Shown: one piece after another, positions 10,901-21,168 of the stretch
How positions within the stretch are numbered: the stretch's first letter is position 1
How the letters are laid out: each line of letters opens with the position of its first letter
Assembly (NCBI GenBank): GCA_001600615.1
Contig: BCKK01000012.1
Span: forward strand, 193,518-257,517
Direction: 5' to 3'
From: Dioszegia crocea
Lineage: Eukaryota; Basidiomycota; Tremellomycetes; Tremellales; Bulleribasidiaceae
Length of the DNA stretch: 64,000 nucleotides
The notes under the pieces: generated by a model
What the model was told of the DNA's origin: nothing
What the model saw: the letters and a program-made list of their open reading frames with translations, nothing else
Databases searched by the model: none
Translations under genes and position numbers: made by a program

Positions 10901-12153
10901 ATTGTAGTATCGAAGAGGATCACTCTTGATAAGTTCAGCTTCAGTAGGGGGTTGACGAGACCGATTGAAGATATTATCGGCGGGTCGGATAGCGGTATTA
11001 TCCACATCGGTCTATCCCATCAGCTAGAGCCCCTTGTTAAGACTTACAACTTCCTTAAATACCTCAATCTTAGGCGTCCGGGGTGCAATCCTCAATTTGG
11101 CCGCACTCTGAGGCATAGTCTCGCCTCTCCACGGCGTAGCCTCAACAACATTCTCTTTCCTCCTTCCATCCCTCGTACCGAAATCAGCCCACTCCGAGCT
11201 CTCTCCAGCCTCCCCAGGTCCAGCCGCACCATCATCCGCAAAAATCGCCATTCTTGATCCGTTATTCTTTGTGGAAGTTCGCAAACTAGGTGCAAGCTGG
11301 ACGGCACCGACAACACTGGATGGGCCGGCGATAGCTGATTGGCCAAGAATGGCACGGGCGGGTGTCCGAGATGAAGCAGAGGGCTGAATAGGCTCGTCTT
11401 CTGGTATTTGGCCGTTGATAGCCATGATTCGTTCTAGGAAGGATGTATGGCGCGCTTTGAGCTTTTCGAGAGGTTGAGCTTTACGGGCGATACCGAGTTT
11501 AAAGACTTCGTCTGCTTTCTTCTTCCTAAACTCATCAGCTTGATCCAAATTGCGGCAGGATTAAGCTCACCTTCCTAAAGACTCTAGAGCCATTGCCCAC
11601 TCTTCATAGAATAACGAATGTTTCGTCCCTATATCCCTCGACTCAAGGAAAGCCCAAACCTCCTCTCGACGCTCAATCAATCGGACATACTGCACCCACA
11701 ACTTCAAATGCCGCAGATCCTGGTTATACCGTTCGTCCGCTACGAATTTACGCGTGGTATTCTCCAGCAGGGGTATAAGGTGGTTGGAGGATGTAGGATG
11801 ATGTTCGACATTATACGCGACGTAACTGGCAAGTAAGAACGCGTCTCGTGTCAGACTAACCGATTATGAACATCCAGAACATCCAATACTCCATCTTCCA
11901 TATCTTCTCCCTCAAGCTCTCTTCTCTCCGCCTCAGCTATCTGTCGCCTAAACCTCTCGTGCCCCTCTTGAATCTTCTGCTCGGCGACTGCATCTTTATC
12001 GAGCAGAGTTGACAGAGTCGCGGCTGATCGACCAGCTGGAGTCGGTCTGATGTTTTCTTTTTGCGCTTCGATGATGTCGAAGTCGGTCATGGGCCCATTT
12101 GGAGGTGTGGTTGATCTGCCTATTGGAGGCAAGGGTGAGAAGAGGGACTCCAT
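7943..12153 (-). CDS. BUB1: mitotic checkpoint kinase Bub1 with Mad3-like KEN box
   Basis: Six exons: 12153-11861, 11825-11571, 11525-11048, 11011-10594, 10530-8237 and 8158-7943, giving 1317 residues. Residues 32-34 are a KEN box (EAQKENIRP). The Mad3/Bub1 TPR region follows (about 98-200, with LWVQYVRLIERR and FYEEWAMALE). The middle is acidic and disordered and contains MTPITERTCEYT, which resembles the conserved Bub1 motif that, once phosphorylated, binds Mad1 in yeast and animals. The C-terminal kinase (about 980-1250) keeps GEGGFGAVF, VAIKVE, HGDLKIDN and IDFGR. The protein delays anaphase until kinetochores attach. A KEN box plus active-looking kinase suggests one gene covers both Bub1 and Mad3/BubR1 roles. 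Two undetermined bases (10264, 10271) fall in exon 5; the first is in a GTN codon and stays Val. Confidence 0.96.
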
Positions 12154-12797
12154 ATCGGATAGATGGATGGATGGGTGGGTGTTGTTGTTGCGAAAAGAAG
12201 TCGGTCGCGTGTTTGGTGAAGCCGGAAAGCAGGTTACGTAAAGCGTACGAAAGTGGCGGATTTGCCACCGCCACTTCAGCGCCTGGCGCCAAGGATCTGC
12301 AACGTCTACGCCCTTCTCTGTTTTCACCATAAGCTTGACAGATAGTAGGGTTGGAGTCACGCTCAAGTATACACCCCATTCTCGTTGACAGCGTGTGGCA
12401 TTCTGCGCTCACGACGAGAAGTCGCCACCTCGACCTGAAACCAGAGAAACGTTTCTGAATTCTGCTGGCTCTTCGAAACGAAGCACAACCTTCCTCTTCT
12501 TCTGGCCAGAAATAGAAGCGTACAAAGGTCGGTCCGAACTCTAAGATAAGAAGGGTTCTAACATAGCTCCAATCCCCTGCTTCCTAACACGTGGCTATGG
12601 TTCTGACAGGGCTGGATCTAGCTATGGTCAGGCTGCACGTTGTTCGGAGCCTGGAATATATAGGCACCTGTTCCCCCTCGAACTTCTTCATCGCCACTCT
12701 ACATTACTTCCTGTACCCGCGACAATCTACCATTTTCTTTACAAGACTTCCAATCTCCAGCCATATACCACCCACTCACCTCATACCGATCATCACC
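12154..12797. promoter_or_regulatory. divergent promoter region, TATA box at 12657-12662
   Basis: The interval separates BUB1 (leftward) from a small orphan gene (rightward). A TATATA element in the context GGAATATATAGGC lies about 135 bases before the ATG at 12798. I see no other coding potential beyond an in-frame upstream extension of the orphan that I do not favour. Confidence 0.5.
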
Positions 12798-13229
12798 ATG
12801 AGCGATATTCTTTCAGTGATACTCTGCCCCGGCGAACGCGCCTCTTACTCCCATCTGGGAGGGAAGTCGATTCCCGCGTACTCTGCACGAGTTCTCAATG
12901 TGGCAGAGAGCTCACTCGCAGAGACTTTCTTGGAGGAGGTCAAGCAGACTCTCCTTCAAAGCTCGCACGAGTTCATCGATGGTCACCGCTATTTTCCTCG
13001 ACCCGGCGTTCCTGGCCGGCCCACCGGCTCGAACGGCTTCGACAAGAAGGATGTGAAAATCTTTGTTGCTTTCACAAGGGAGGAGGTGGATGGCATCATC
13101 CGGCACACCTGGGGCTACTGCTCAGGCTCTGCTGCCCAATCCACGGGATCGGGCTATGCTCAGGTGGCTCGGGATGAAGACCCCGTGGAGGACGGTACCG
13201 GCTCGTGGGGCCATGTCGGACAGTACTAG
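12798..13229 (+). CDS. hypothetical protein, 143 aa
   Basis: A single-exon frame. I chose the ATG at 12798 (ATCACCATGAGC context) because it follows a TATA box by about 135 bases. An upstream in-frame ATG at 12591 lies before that TATA box. The protein starts MSDILSVILCPGERASYS and has no recognisable domain, signal peptide or membrane segment. The middle is charged (FLEEVKQTLLQSSHEFIDGH, DKKDVKIFVAFTREEVDG) and the C-terminus is Gly/Ser/acidic. It is the first of four consecutive small plus-strand orphan genes between BUB1 and CHO2. It could be lineage-specific. Confidence 0.5.
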   Translation: MSDILSVILCPGERASYSHLGGKSIPAYSARVLNVAESSLAETFLEEVKQTLLQSSHEFIDGHRYFPRPGVPGRPTGSNGFDKKDVKIFVAFTREEVDGIIRHTWGYCSGSAAQSTGSGYAQVARDEDPVEDGTGSWGHVGQY

Positions 13230-13801
13230 GCGACTGATCCATTGGCGCTTCGGAGGGAAAAGCGAGTTCTAGCTATCTGGGGGACACGAGAGGAGGCGAT
13301 CAGTACCTCTTTTCCTTGAGAGATGTTCTGTATTTACTTTAAACCGGTCAATGATGTAATGTATTCTGGTCCGTCAAAAGGTAGCGAGAGCTATCTCTAC
13401 CGATCCGTAGTGGGTTAGTGGCGTGGTACATGCATATATTCTGGTCCCTGTAAAGCCCGTCAGAATCCCCGAGCTCCATGCTTGGGGGTTGGTACGAGTT
13501 CGAGCTTCAACTCTCCGTTGAGTGGATTTCCCCTGCAAACCAGGATACCGTCAGGGGCGACCTCGGTGCACAAATGCGCGTGTCAGAACCGATACCAGCA
13601 TGTCTCACAAGTTTGTACAGGGCTCCATTGATCGGATCCCCTCGATCGAACGCCCGCGAAAGGCTGGGGACTCAGGTCGACGCGCTCTGATCAGCACCAA
13701 GACTTGTAAGTTGTACCTCGACCTATCCAACACGTCAAAATTCCAACTCGCATATATTCTACGCCAACCTACAACAACTTCTACCCACCGCTTCTCCCAA
13801 C
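13230..13801. other. intergenic region between two orphan genes
   Basis: It holds the 3' UTR of the 143-aa gene and the leader of the next. A GCATATATTCT element occurs twice, near 13430 and near 13750. I see no gene in it. Confidence 0.4.
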
Positions 13802-14119
13802 ATGAACCAAACCAAACATGACTGGGAAGAGACCCGCAATTCCCACCCCTCGCTCCTCACCAGGACTGGGATGCATCTCGGGTCCTCCCTTGCCGGCGTC
13901 AGTGGTTTCTTACTGAAGCACTGCGCTTCCACAGTCGCCGTTGCCGCCGTGGCCTACACTGGCGGATACTTGGCCTCACAGACCGGCGGCCCTTCCGTCG
14001 TCAGCTCGACGATCAATGCGGCGGGCTCGTATGTGAAATTCATGGTGGGCTTGGGTGTGGGCGCAGGTCTGATGGGCGCAGTGTGTGCTGGAGAAGCGCT
14101 CAACTCGACGCTCTCGTGA
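13802..14119 (+). CDS. small hydrophobic orphan protein, 105 aa
   Basis: A single exon starting MNQTKHDWEE. The N-terminal 20 residues are polar. Two hydrophobic stretches follow: about 40-60 (ASTVAVAAVAYTGGYLA) and about 78-98 (FMVGLGVGAGLMGAVCAG), separated by a Ser/Gly loop. This fits a two-pass membrane protein. No family is recognised. The pattern VAxAxVAxxxGY in its first hydrophobic stretch recurs in the gene at 15800, and the gene at 14595 has a similar hairpin, so the three may be diverged paralogues. With no introns and no homologue seen, confidence rests on codon continuity and the shared layout. Confidence 0.5.
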   Translation: MNQTKHDWEETRNSHPSLLTRTGMHLGSSLAGVSGFLLKHCASTVAVAAVAYTGGYLASQTGGPSVVSSTINAAGSYVKFMVGLGVGAGLMGAVCAGEALNSTLS

Positions 14120-14594
14120 TGAGGTGTTTGGCAATGTCTGTCCTGTTTTCGATCGAGGGAAGCAGAGAGAAAGCCTGAGGGATAAAGAGAAAGACCTGCT
14201 GTATATATATTGTCACGCTGTATGCATTGCTCGACCACCACGAATCGTTTTTGCATGCTTACCTCTGGCAGCATTTCGGTATCACCATCTGACGTACTCT
14301 TCTGCGTGGTGAAACACTTCCCTTTGTCTCCCGTCCCTGAAGCTTTCTCGTGGGTATCACTCGGCTCAAACGTGTATGTGAGTCAAAGCATCCTTTCAGT
14401 AAACACCCTGCGACGTCCCAGACCGAGTATCTCAGTCCCACCCATGCTGAGCAATGTGTCTCAACTTGTACACTCAGCAGCGCAACATCTGATCACAACC
14501 AAGTACACCGCCCGTCTGCACTCATTCCCGCCCACACGCCGTCATCAACACCTGACTCCATCCCTTGCCTTCTCCTTCCTCGTCTTACCTCGAT
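14120..14594. other. intergenic region with TATATATA at 14202-14210
   Basis: A GTATATATAT tract lies about 85 bases after the stop of the preceding gene. It may act in 3' end formation of that gene or as a distant TATA element for the next. Otherwise I see nothing. Confidence 0.4.
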
Positions 14595-15137
14595 ATGGCA
14601 TTCCCAATGTCCCGCCCTTTCGGCCCCCCCTTTCCCGGTACAAACCCCAGCACCCTCAATCCAACCGTCGACAAAGGCACAAACACCACCAAAGCGCCCG
14701 GAATGAAGTCTGGCTGCATCTTCAGCCCATTCCGCTCAACTGCACACATCCCCGGATCGACTCTCGACAGCCGCTGGACCGTCCGACTCCCCGGATCAAC
14801 AGTCGCCACCCGTATTCTCAATCAATCTCACACTGCCTCCTTCTTCAGCCAACACGGTCGTTCTGTCGCTGGAGCACTCGGCATCACTGCCGCCCTCTTA
14901 TCCCAGCGCGCACTCAACGATCGCCCGTTCACTGCGGAGTCGACATTCAAGATCTTCGGTCAGGCGGCCCTGTTATCTCTGGTCAGCTTCGGGGCGGAGG
15001 AGTTGTTCACGAGGGCTCATCAGTTCGGTCGCTTGGTCAGCACTTGGGCAAAGAGTGAAGACACTACCAAGAAGACTGTACCTCCTGTGGTGACGGTGCC
15101 TGGGGTGGGAGGTACCATGCCTACAGTCGTCAGATGA
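14595..15137 (+). CDS. orphan protein with hydrophobic hairpin, 180 aa
   Basis: A single exon. The start is the ATG at 14595 (MAFPMSRPFGPPFPG). The first 80 residues are Pro/Thr/Ser-rich. Then come two moderately hydrophobic segments, about 98-115 (RSVAGALGITAALLSQ) and about 125-145 (FGQAALLSLVSFGAEELF), followed by a short polar tail. The layout (disordered N-terminus, two hydrophobic helices with a short loop, polar tail) matches the neighbouring genes at 13802 and 15800. No known family is recognised. Confidence 0.5.
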   Translation: MAFPMSRPFGPPFPGTNPSTLNPTVDKGTNTTKAPGMKSGCIFSPFRSTAHIPGSTLDSRWTVRLPGSTVATRILNQSHTASFFSQHGRSVAGALGITAALLSQRALNDRPFTAESTFKIFGQAALLSLVSFGAEELFTRAHQFGRLVSTWAKSEDTTKKTVPPVVTVPGVGGTMPTVVR

Positions 15138-15799
15138 GGTACCAGACGAGATAACCTCAAAGGTTTGGACAAGAAGGATGCCGATGATTGTGACCAGGAG
15201 GCGACGCGTGGGGAGGCGGATAACAACGGGTAGGATAAGGAGAGGTCATTAGATTTAGATACGTGTATACTGTCATGAGCTATTTCGAGGTTGCAGGACC
15301 GCTTCAGTGTAAATATGGATGACATGTACGGTATCACTGCTCGAAATTGGTCTCCTAGGACCTTGGCGCAGCAGACCGCCTCGACCCGTGTCAATACCGT
15401 ACCAGTTACACAGATCTCTGATGGCGGCCGGCACTGTCAGCCGCTAGCTCATTGATCAAGCACCAGCGTGAATATCGCCAAGGTCCACCCCTTATCAGCA
15501 ACCTGCCCGAACGCGCCTCAACCCCAAGCTGCCCTTTCATCCTTTGACCGCCTCCTCTCCCCAGGCCTCCGGGCACGAAACGCAGGACGAGCGCAGGGCG
15601 GATGGACAAAGGTAGCCCGACGAGGAGCCTCAGCTCCCCATACCATAGTCTCTAGTCTTCCCTCTTCGATCTGCACTCACCCTCTCAGCTTCCATCATCC
15701 TCGACATCCCGACCAATTCAAGACCGCATCGTGTATCCCACACACGCCTCATAATCATCCAACACTCGACACCCACCGGTCTCCACCTCACATCCAGCA
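15138..15799. other. intergenic region, no gene seen
   Basis: Overlapping short frames on both strands show no consistent protein-like sequence. It is presumably the 3' UTR of the 14595 gene plus the promoter and leader of the 15800 gene. Confidence 0.4.
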
Positions 15800-16327
15800 A
15801 TGATCCAAGATTCGCCACTCCCCGACACTCCCCCTTCCTTCGATTCCAACATGTCAGAATCCGAATTCTTCCCTGAGCCCAACGACAACCTGAATCCCAA
15901 ACCCACCTCCGCATCAGGGTCCAAAGACCATTCCAACACGGACGCAGACACCCAACCCTGGGCCTCACGCCTCTACACCAACCTCTCAGACAATCTCCCT
16001 TCCTGGTCCAGCGTCTATTCTACCGCCAAGACTGTAGCTCCGGCAATCGTGGCGTTTGGAGCGGGATACATGTTGAGGGATCGACTGGGTGACGAGACGT
16101 GTACTCTCAGACGATGGGGAGCGGCGGCACTCGCTACGACTACAGTCACGGCGGCTCTGAAGGTGGGGATGTTGGGTGGGATACTCCAGGGGGTGGCGGG
16201 GTCCGAGGCGGCCAGTCGGCTGGTCACTGATGTTCAGAGCAAAATGTCGAGGTGTCGGGATTTGTTTGCGTCAAAGAGTGGGGATGGGGATGGGCGCAGG
16301 GCGACTGGGTCTTTATTGAAGTTCTGA
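15800..16327 (+). CDS. orphan protein with hydrophobic hairpin, 175 aa
   Basis: A single exon starting MIQDSPLPDTPPSF; a second in-frame Met at residue 18 is also possible. The first 70 residues are acidic and Ser/Pro/Asn-rich. Two hydrophobic stretches follow: about 78-95 (VAPAIVAFGAGYML) and about 107-130 (AALATTTVTAALKVGMLGGI). A polar tail ends LLKF. It is the third member of a local group of small intronless genes with the same layout (13802, 14595). The segment VAPAIVAFGAGYM resembles VAVAAVAYTGGYL of the first member. The function is unknown. Confidence 0.5.
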   Translation: MIQDSPLPDTPPSFDSNMSESEFFPEPNDNLNPKPTSASGSKDHSNTDADTQPWASRLYTNLSDNLPSWSSVYSTAKTVAPAIVAFGAGYMLRDRLGDETCTLRRWGAAALATTTVTAALKVGMLGGILQGVAGSEAASRLVTDVQSKMSRCRDLFASKSGDGDGRRATGSLLKF

Positions 16328-16612
16328 GGTTAGGCCGGCTGGGTTGAGAAGTCAGGGTTAGAGCAGTTCGATCAGTAGAATAGGGACGATGTATATGCAT
16401 GCAGACGAGGAATCGCACACATGTGTCCGGAAATGATACTCGGACACTGAGCACTTTCTCTTCGGGCGCATCTGTCATCACCCCCTTCCTACTCCGCAAA
16501 ATCCCACAGTTCAACTGACTTCCAACACCCGCCTCTGTCTCCACTGCTCGCTTCCAGTTCTCACCGACGTCGATTGCTCCCTCATACCATCCGCCACTCC
16601 ACATCCGCTTAC

Positions 16613-19600
16613 TCAACCCTGACTGCCCGACCCAACCACCTCCTTCAAACCATCTCCATCTCCTTTCCCCACCCCTTCCCCACCCTTGCCTGCCAAACTC
16701 CTCGCACCCAAAATCCTCCCTACCAACGCTCCAACATTCGCATCAGCAACCACGACGTCCGCACTCAATTCCACCCCGAACGCATATTTGCATAATCCCA
16801 CAATCCGCTTGGCTTGAGCTTCATCCATGATGATGAAGTCCTCCGGATCACCTTCGGGGCTAGGTTCGGGTGTAGGCATCCCGTCTTCTCCGTCGTCTTC
16901 CTTGACGAGACCATCGTCCCCTTCTTTAGCGCCGGCGTTGGAGTGATCAGGCAAGGGAGTAGGGTTATCCGGATTGAACTTCGACTCCGAACCTGGCTTG
17001 GCGATTGGAATTCTGGCCGAATCGGTCTCGCCGTCGTCTTCCATGATAGCAGATTCGCCAAGCCTAGGCTTGGCTCTATGCGCCGAGGGCATGTCGATAT
17101 TGCCCGCCCTGTCTCGCCCGGACATCTTCTTCGGTCTGACCCCATCCGCCCCATCCTCCTCTCGAGTGATAGTTGACACTCGACGCTTAGCGACGTGAGG
17201 AACGAGGTTTGGATCGGAATCGAGGGATAGGGTAACAATGTCGAGTAGGGTATCATGTACGGCGCGATAAGAATCATTCTCTGGTTTCTTAACTATAGAC
17301 ATCAGCTCCAATCTCTACTTGACCAAGGTCCAATGTAGACATTCAACTCACCATAAATCTCAACAGGCGCAATCCTAACCATAACATTATGTTTCCCATC
17401 ATGATGATACCTCAACTCATATTTCCCAGGTATCCAAGGTAATTGATGTCCTTTAAACAAAACAGTACCCCCATCCTTCTTCTCCGTACGTTCAGTGACA
17501 GGTGGAGAGATTTGGGTATCGCCATCATATTCTTCTTCGTAGATTGGCATCCATTTACCGACTGATGATAACCTCGTGACGAGTTGAGATTTACATGATC
17601 CCAATCGATAGATCCCTATCCAATCTTTACGCGAGTGGTTCGAGGGTGCGGTCCAGGATAGTCGGATAGGTTGACCGACGTGATAGCGAGCTACGTCCCC
17701 GGGGGATTGAATGGCGGAGGAGGATTGGGGTAGATGCATTGAATAACGGGTGGTGTCGTACGATGATATATCGGATGCTACGCGGCTGTAAAGTCAGCTC
17801 AAGTCTCGTATCCGATCGAGTGGCAAGAAGCTTACCTGATATGCATCCTCTCTCTGGATTGTTGCAAAAGCACCTTAGTCTCATTGACCATATCCTCAAA
17901 CATCGGTCGAGCTATCAAATCAGCTTGTGCCCTTCAATGACTCTGCATCGGGAAACTGACCATGTCCTAAAAACTCCTCAACAGCCTCCGAGACTTTACC
18001 CTCAACCTTCTCAATACTCCCCTTAACCTCCTGGACCATACGTTGAATATCAGGCGCATGTCGACCAGCCTTTGATCCGAGGGTCTTGCCCGCGACGGAT
18101 TTAAGAGTCTTGGTCAGACCGCCATCTTTCCTAAGACGATCGCCGTATAGGCGTTTCATGTGGGGTCTGAGGTATCAGCTTTGCCCATTTTCCATCCCGA
18201 CAGGGATGCAGCGGAGGGGGGGGGGGGGGGGAACGAGAACTGACCGTTCAACACAAGACAAGAACCACCAATGACTTAAATGACTAATCACCGCCAAAGT
18301 AAGGACAAGTTTCGAATTACTAATTAACCATAACCCGAAAAAGGCTGCTCCGCCCATTGATCGTTCAGGATTGTTTAGGAATCGGTAAATGCCTGTATAA
18401 GCCAACCGGGCTGGGATTTGTTCGATTAGGAAGAAGTCTGAGTATAGCCAGCCTGAATAATCAGCTTTCGTCCATCGCTCGATTTGAGAACTCGACGCTG
18501 CCCAGTAAACTGACCGAAATCGCCTAGAGCTTCGTAGGTTGATGAAGCTGCCCAAATGTGTAAAGCGACAAGAAGCTAGACGGGTTAGCTATACTCACAG
18601 ATGAGGGCGATGGTGAGAGGGTAGCTCACCGAACCCAAGACGTGACGCAAGATCGTACCGCTAACTGTCCAATCTGAAGGTAGATGGTAAGTCTTCCAAA
18701 CCAATCCAGCAAAGGAAACTAATCAATCAGCTAGATCCAATCACAATCCAATGAGAATCAGGAAACTAACCATAAGTCATGACCAAACTGATATTATAGC
18801 CAACTTGCCAATTCCCAAAAGCCTCCTCCGTAGCCCTTTTAACCACACTTTCCCTCTCTTCACTCTCTTCTCCAGCCGCATTAGGTCCTGAAGACGCCCC
18901 ACCACCGCTACTCCCATGATAATGATAATGCTTCAAATAATGCCTTACGAGCCACTTAGATTTGGATTGGGCGCGGAGTAGGAGACCGAGTCCGTATGAG
19001 TGGAATAGACGCCAAGAGAGGGCATGGAGGAAGTGTGCGGTCAAGGCTAGGCGGGGAGGGAGCGGGGGNACTAGGGTTGTCAGGGCGTATAAGACTAGTA
19101 CGACAAGGGCGAAATCTGTCGCTCTGATTGATCAGCTTACTACGCATCTTACATCGGGTGAAAGAGGAATGTGATGGGAAGCTGAACTCACCTGAACACA
19201 TCCACCCTTGAGAACACAATGACGGGTTTTCGGAAGAACCGGTTCGTCAAATCGTGCATTGTAAGCGTCTTGGCGCGTCGCCTTGAGGGTCTAGCGGATG
19301 GCTTGGGAAGGTCCGAGATCATACTGTATGAAGAATCTGAGCGTTGCTTGGTGGGGTGGGCGGTGGAGGGGGGTAATTCGTCCAAATCGGGAGTTTCGGG
19401 TAGGTCCGTTTCGTTCTCTGTCGTCTCGCCTGCAGTGTCAGCTCTAATACAGGACGATCACCTGGCTGGCATAGCTCACCCTCTGTCACAGCCGGAGTTT
19501 GGCCGTCGAGGTCTACATTGCCCTCGGTAGGTGAAGATACCGATTGGGTGACGGTTTTTTCGGACATGTTTTGTCCTACTGCCTCTCCCCAGTCTAGAGG

Positions 19601-20946
19601 TACTCTAGCTGCGAGAGGTTTCTTTGCTCCACCGTATGTTCGCTCGATATCTATAATGTTAGCTTTGGACGGCCGTAGTTGCGCATGTGCGAGCTCACGT
19701 GGATTTTCGAACCATAGCAAAAACGCGAATTGGGCAGCATGAGCAGCCAGTGAAACAAATAGGACAGCATAGCTTCCGACGACTGGGTACGTCAGCTATC
19801 GCCTTTGGATTCAACGGAAGAGGCACAGCTCACCCATCGACAAGCCATAGTAACCCGCATACCCCACACTATACATTGGATGAGGGGCAATTTCGTATAC
19901 CCCATCAAACACCAGATCATTCTGCATCACCAGCATCCAAAATGCGTCTCCCCAGTACCATGCGTAGTCCTTTACGACGCGGTGGGCGTCCATCTTAACC
20001 CAGAGGTTGAAGAATATGAGGGACCAGCCGCCTAGCCAGCGAAGAATGTGTAAGGGGACTGAATGGTTGGTTGGGAAATGGAGGTTGGACCATGCGAAGC
20101 AGGTATAAGAGACGAAGTCACTGATTGTCAGCTAGTTTCAGACTCGTGCACAAGATAACTCACTTCAAAAGAACAATATCGACAAGTTGCCTAAACATCA
20201 ACCAGGCGTTAAATTCCGCTGGGACATCTTCCCATTTATACCCTTCACCCATCTTCATTTCCAATTCCCCCTTCCACCATTTAGCCCATTCTCGACCTTG
20301 AGGCGTATCACTCTCCTTCTCCTTCATTCCTAATGTCGCACCACTCCCTTCGAGCCATCCCCATTCTTTAAGCAGCCTGACGACCCATCGTCGTTCACTC
20401 TGCTGTCGTAATACCCAGGCGAAACCGAAATCATAGGCCCCGCGCCAGAATATAAAGTAGATGAGGAAGAATGTTGAGCGGAGAGTAGGGTAATTGCGGA
20501 GATACCAGAATAAGAATGGTTGTGCTATGAGCGAGAGGAAAGTAAGTCGGGTGAGAGAAGACCGGTGTAGTGTTGATAGGAGAGTAGTGACGAATGATGT
20601 TGTCTGGGGGACTTTGAAGACTGGACTGTTAGCCCCTGTGGAAGCGTGGTCTGAGCTCGGACCTCGTGTGACCGAGCTTTGGCCCGGTTTTACCAGTTCC
20701 TTTGGGGAAAATGTTCCACTTACTTGCGCCAGACGGAGTCTTCCCAAATGACACTTCTTCTTTCGCCTTCTCATCCTCAACCTCTGCTTCCCCAGAGGCC
20801 CCATGCGACGTCTCCAAAGAAGCAACAGAAGGCAGCACGGGCTTTCTCTGTCGGAGCGTCGACTCCGAGCTCTGATTCGCGAGAGTCGGCGTCAAGCTCG
20901 GGGACACCTGACCTGTCCCCCCTGTATCGTGTAAGGGCTCTACCAT
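16613..20946 (-). CDS. CHO2: phosphatidylethanolamine N-methyltransferase
   Basis: Fourteen exons: 20946-20724, 20620-20164, 20120-19834, 19782-19699, 19650-19480, 19429-19192, 19123-18771, 18718-18630, 18575-18515, 18452-18245, 18166-17961, 17911-17836, 17785-17352 and 17292-16613, giving 1188 residues. CHO2 performs the first S-adenosylmethionine-dependent methylation of phosphatidylethanolamine toward phosphatidylcholine in the ER membrane. Family landmarks are [81 protein letters not shown] and the C-terminal [17 protein letters not shown] plus [18 protein letters not shown]. It has many membrane segments. The long acidic insert before the terminal [15 protein letters not shown] block makes it larger than typical fungal CHO2. 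One undetermined base (19069) lies in a GTN codon and does not change Val. Confidence 0.96.
18216..18231 (+). repeat. 16-base poly-G tract in a CHO2 intron
   Basis: Sixteen consecutive G (poly-C on the transcript) lie in intron 10 of CHO2 (18167-18244), just downstream of its donor. A small inverted repeat (CATCCC/GGGATG) is adjacent at about 18193-18207. Its length may be uncertain because homopolymers are error-prone. Confidence 0.8.
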
Positions 20947-21168
20947 ACTATATACTCTGCTCTTTTGAGCTATAGAAGTATAATGAGGAACGTCGTGGAA
21001 CTTATCTCCCTACGTCCCCCCATAAAGGACAGTCGCGTCCCCCGGAACCTTAGGATCACGTCAAACTCACCGGTGATGACCGCCTCGGCGTTGTCCGATA
21101 TGGCGCCTCCACTAATCGCGCATCGATGACATCCCCCTTCTCCCCTATATACTCATACTCTGATCAGT
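20947..21168. promoter_or_regulatory. short divergent promoter between CHO2 and CUL4
   Basis: Only 222 bases separate the two start codons. I see no TATA box near either ATG that I can assign with confidence. Confidence 0.5.

Noticed and set aside
14210..15058. 282-codon plus-strand frame
   Set aside because: It overlaps the 14595-15137 gene in another frame and has Arg/His/Pro-rich shadow composition.
16814..17176. Plus-strand frames opposite the CHO2 last exon
   Set aside because: Shadow of the CHO2 C-terminal exon, which carries conserved family sequence.
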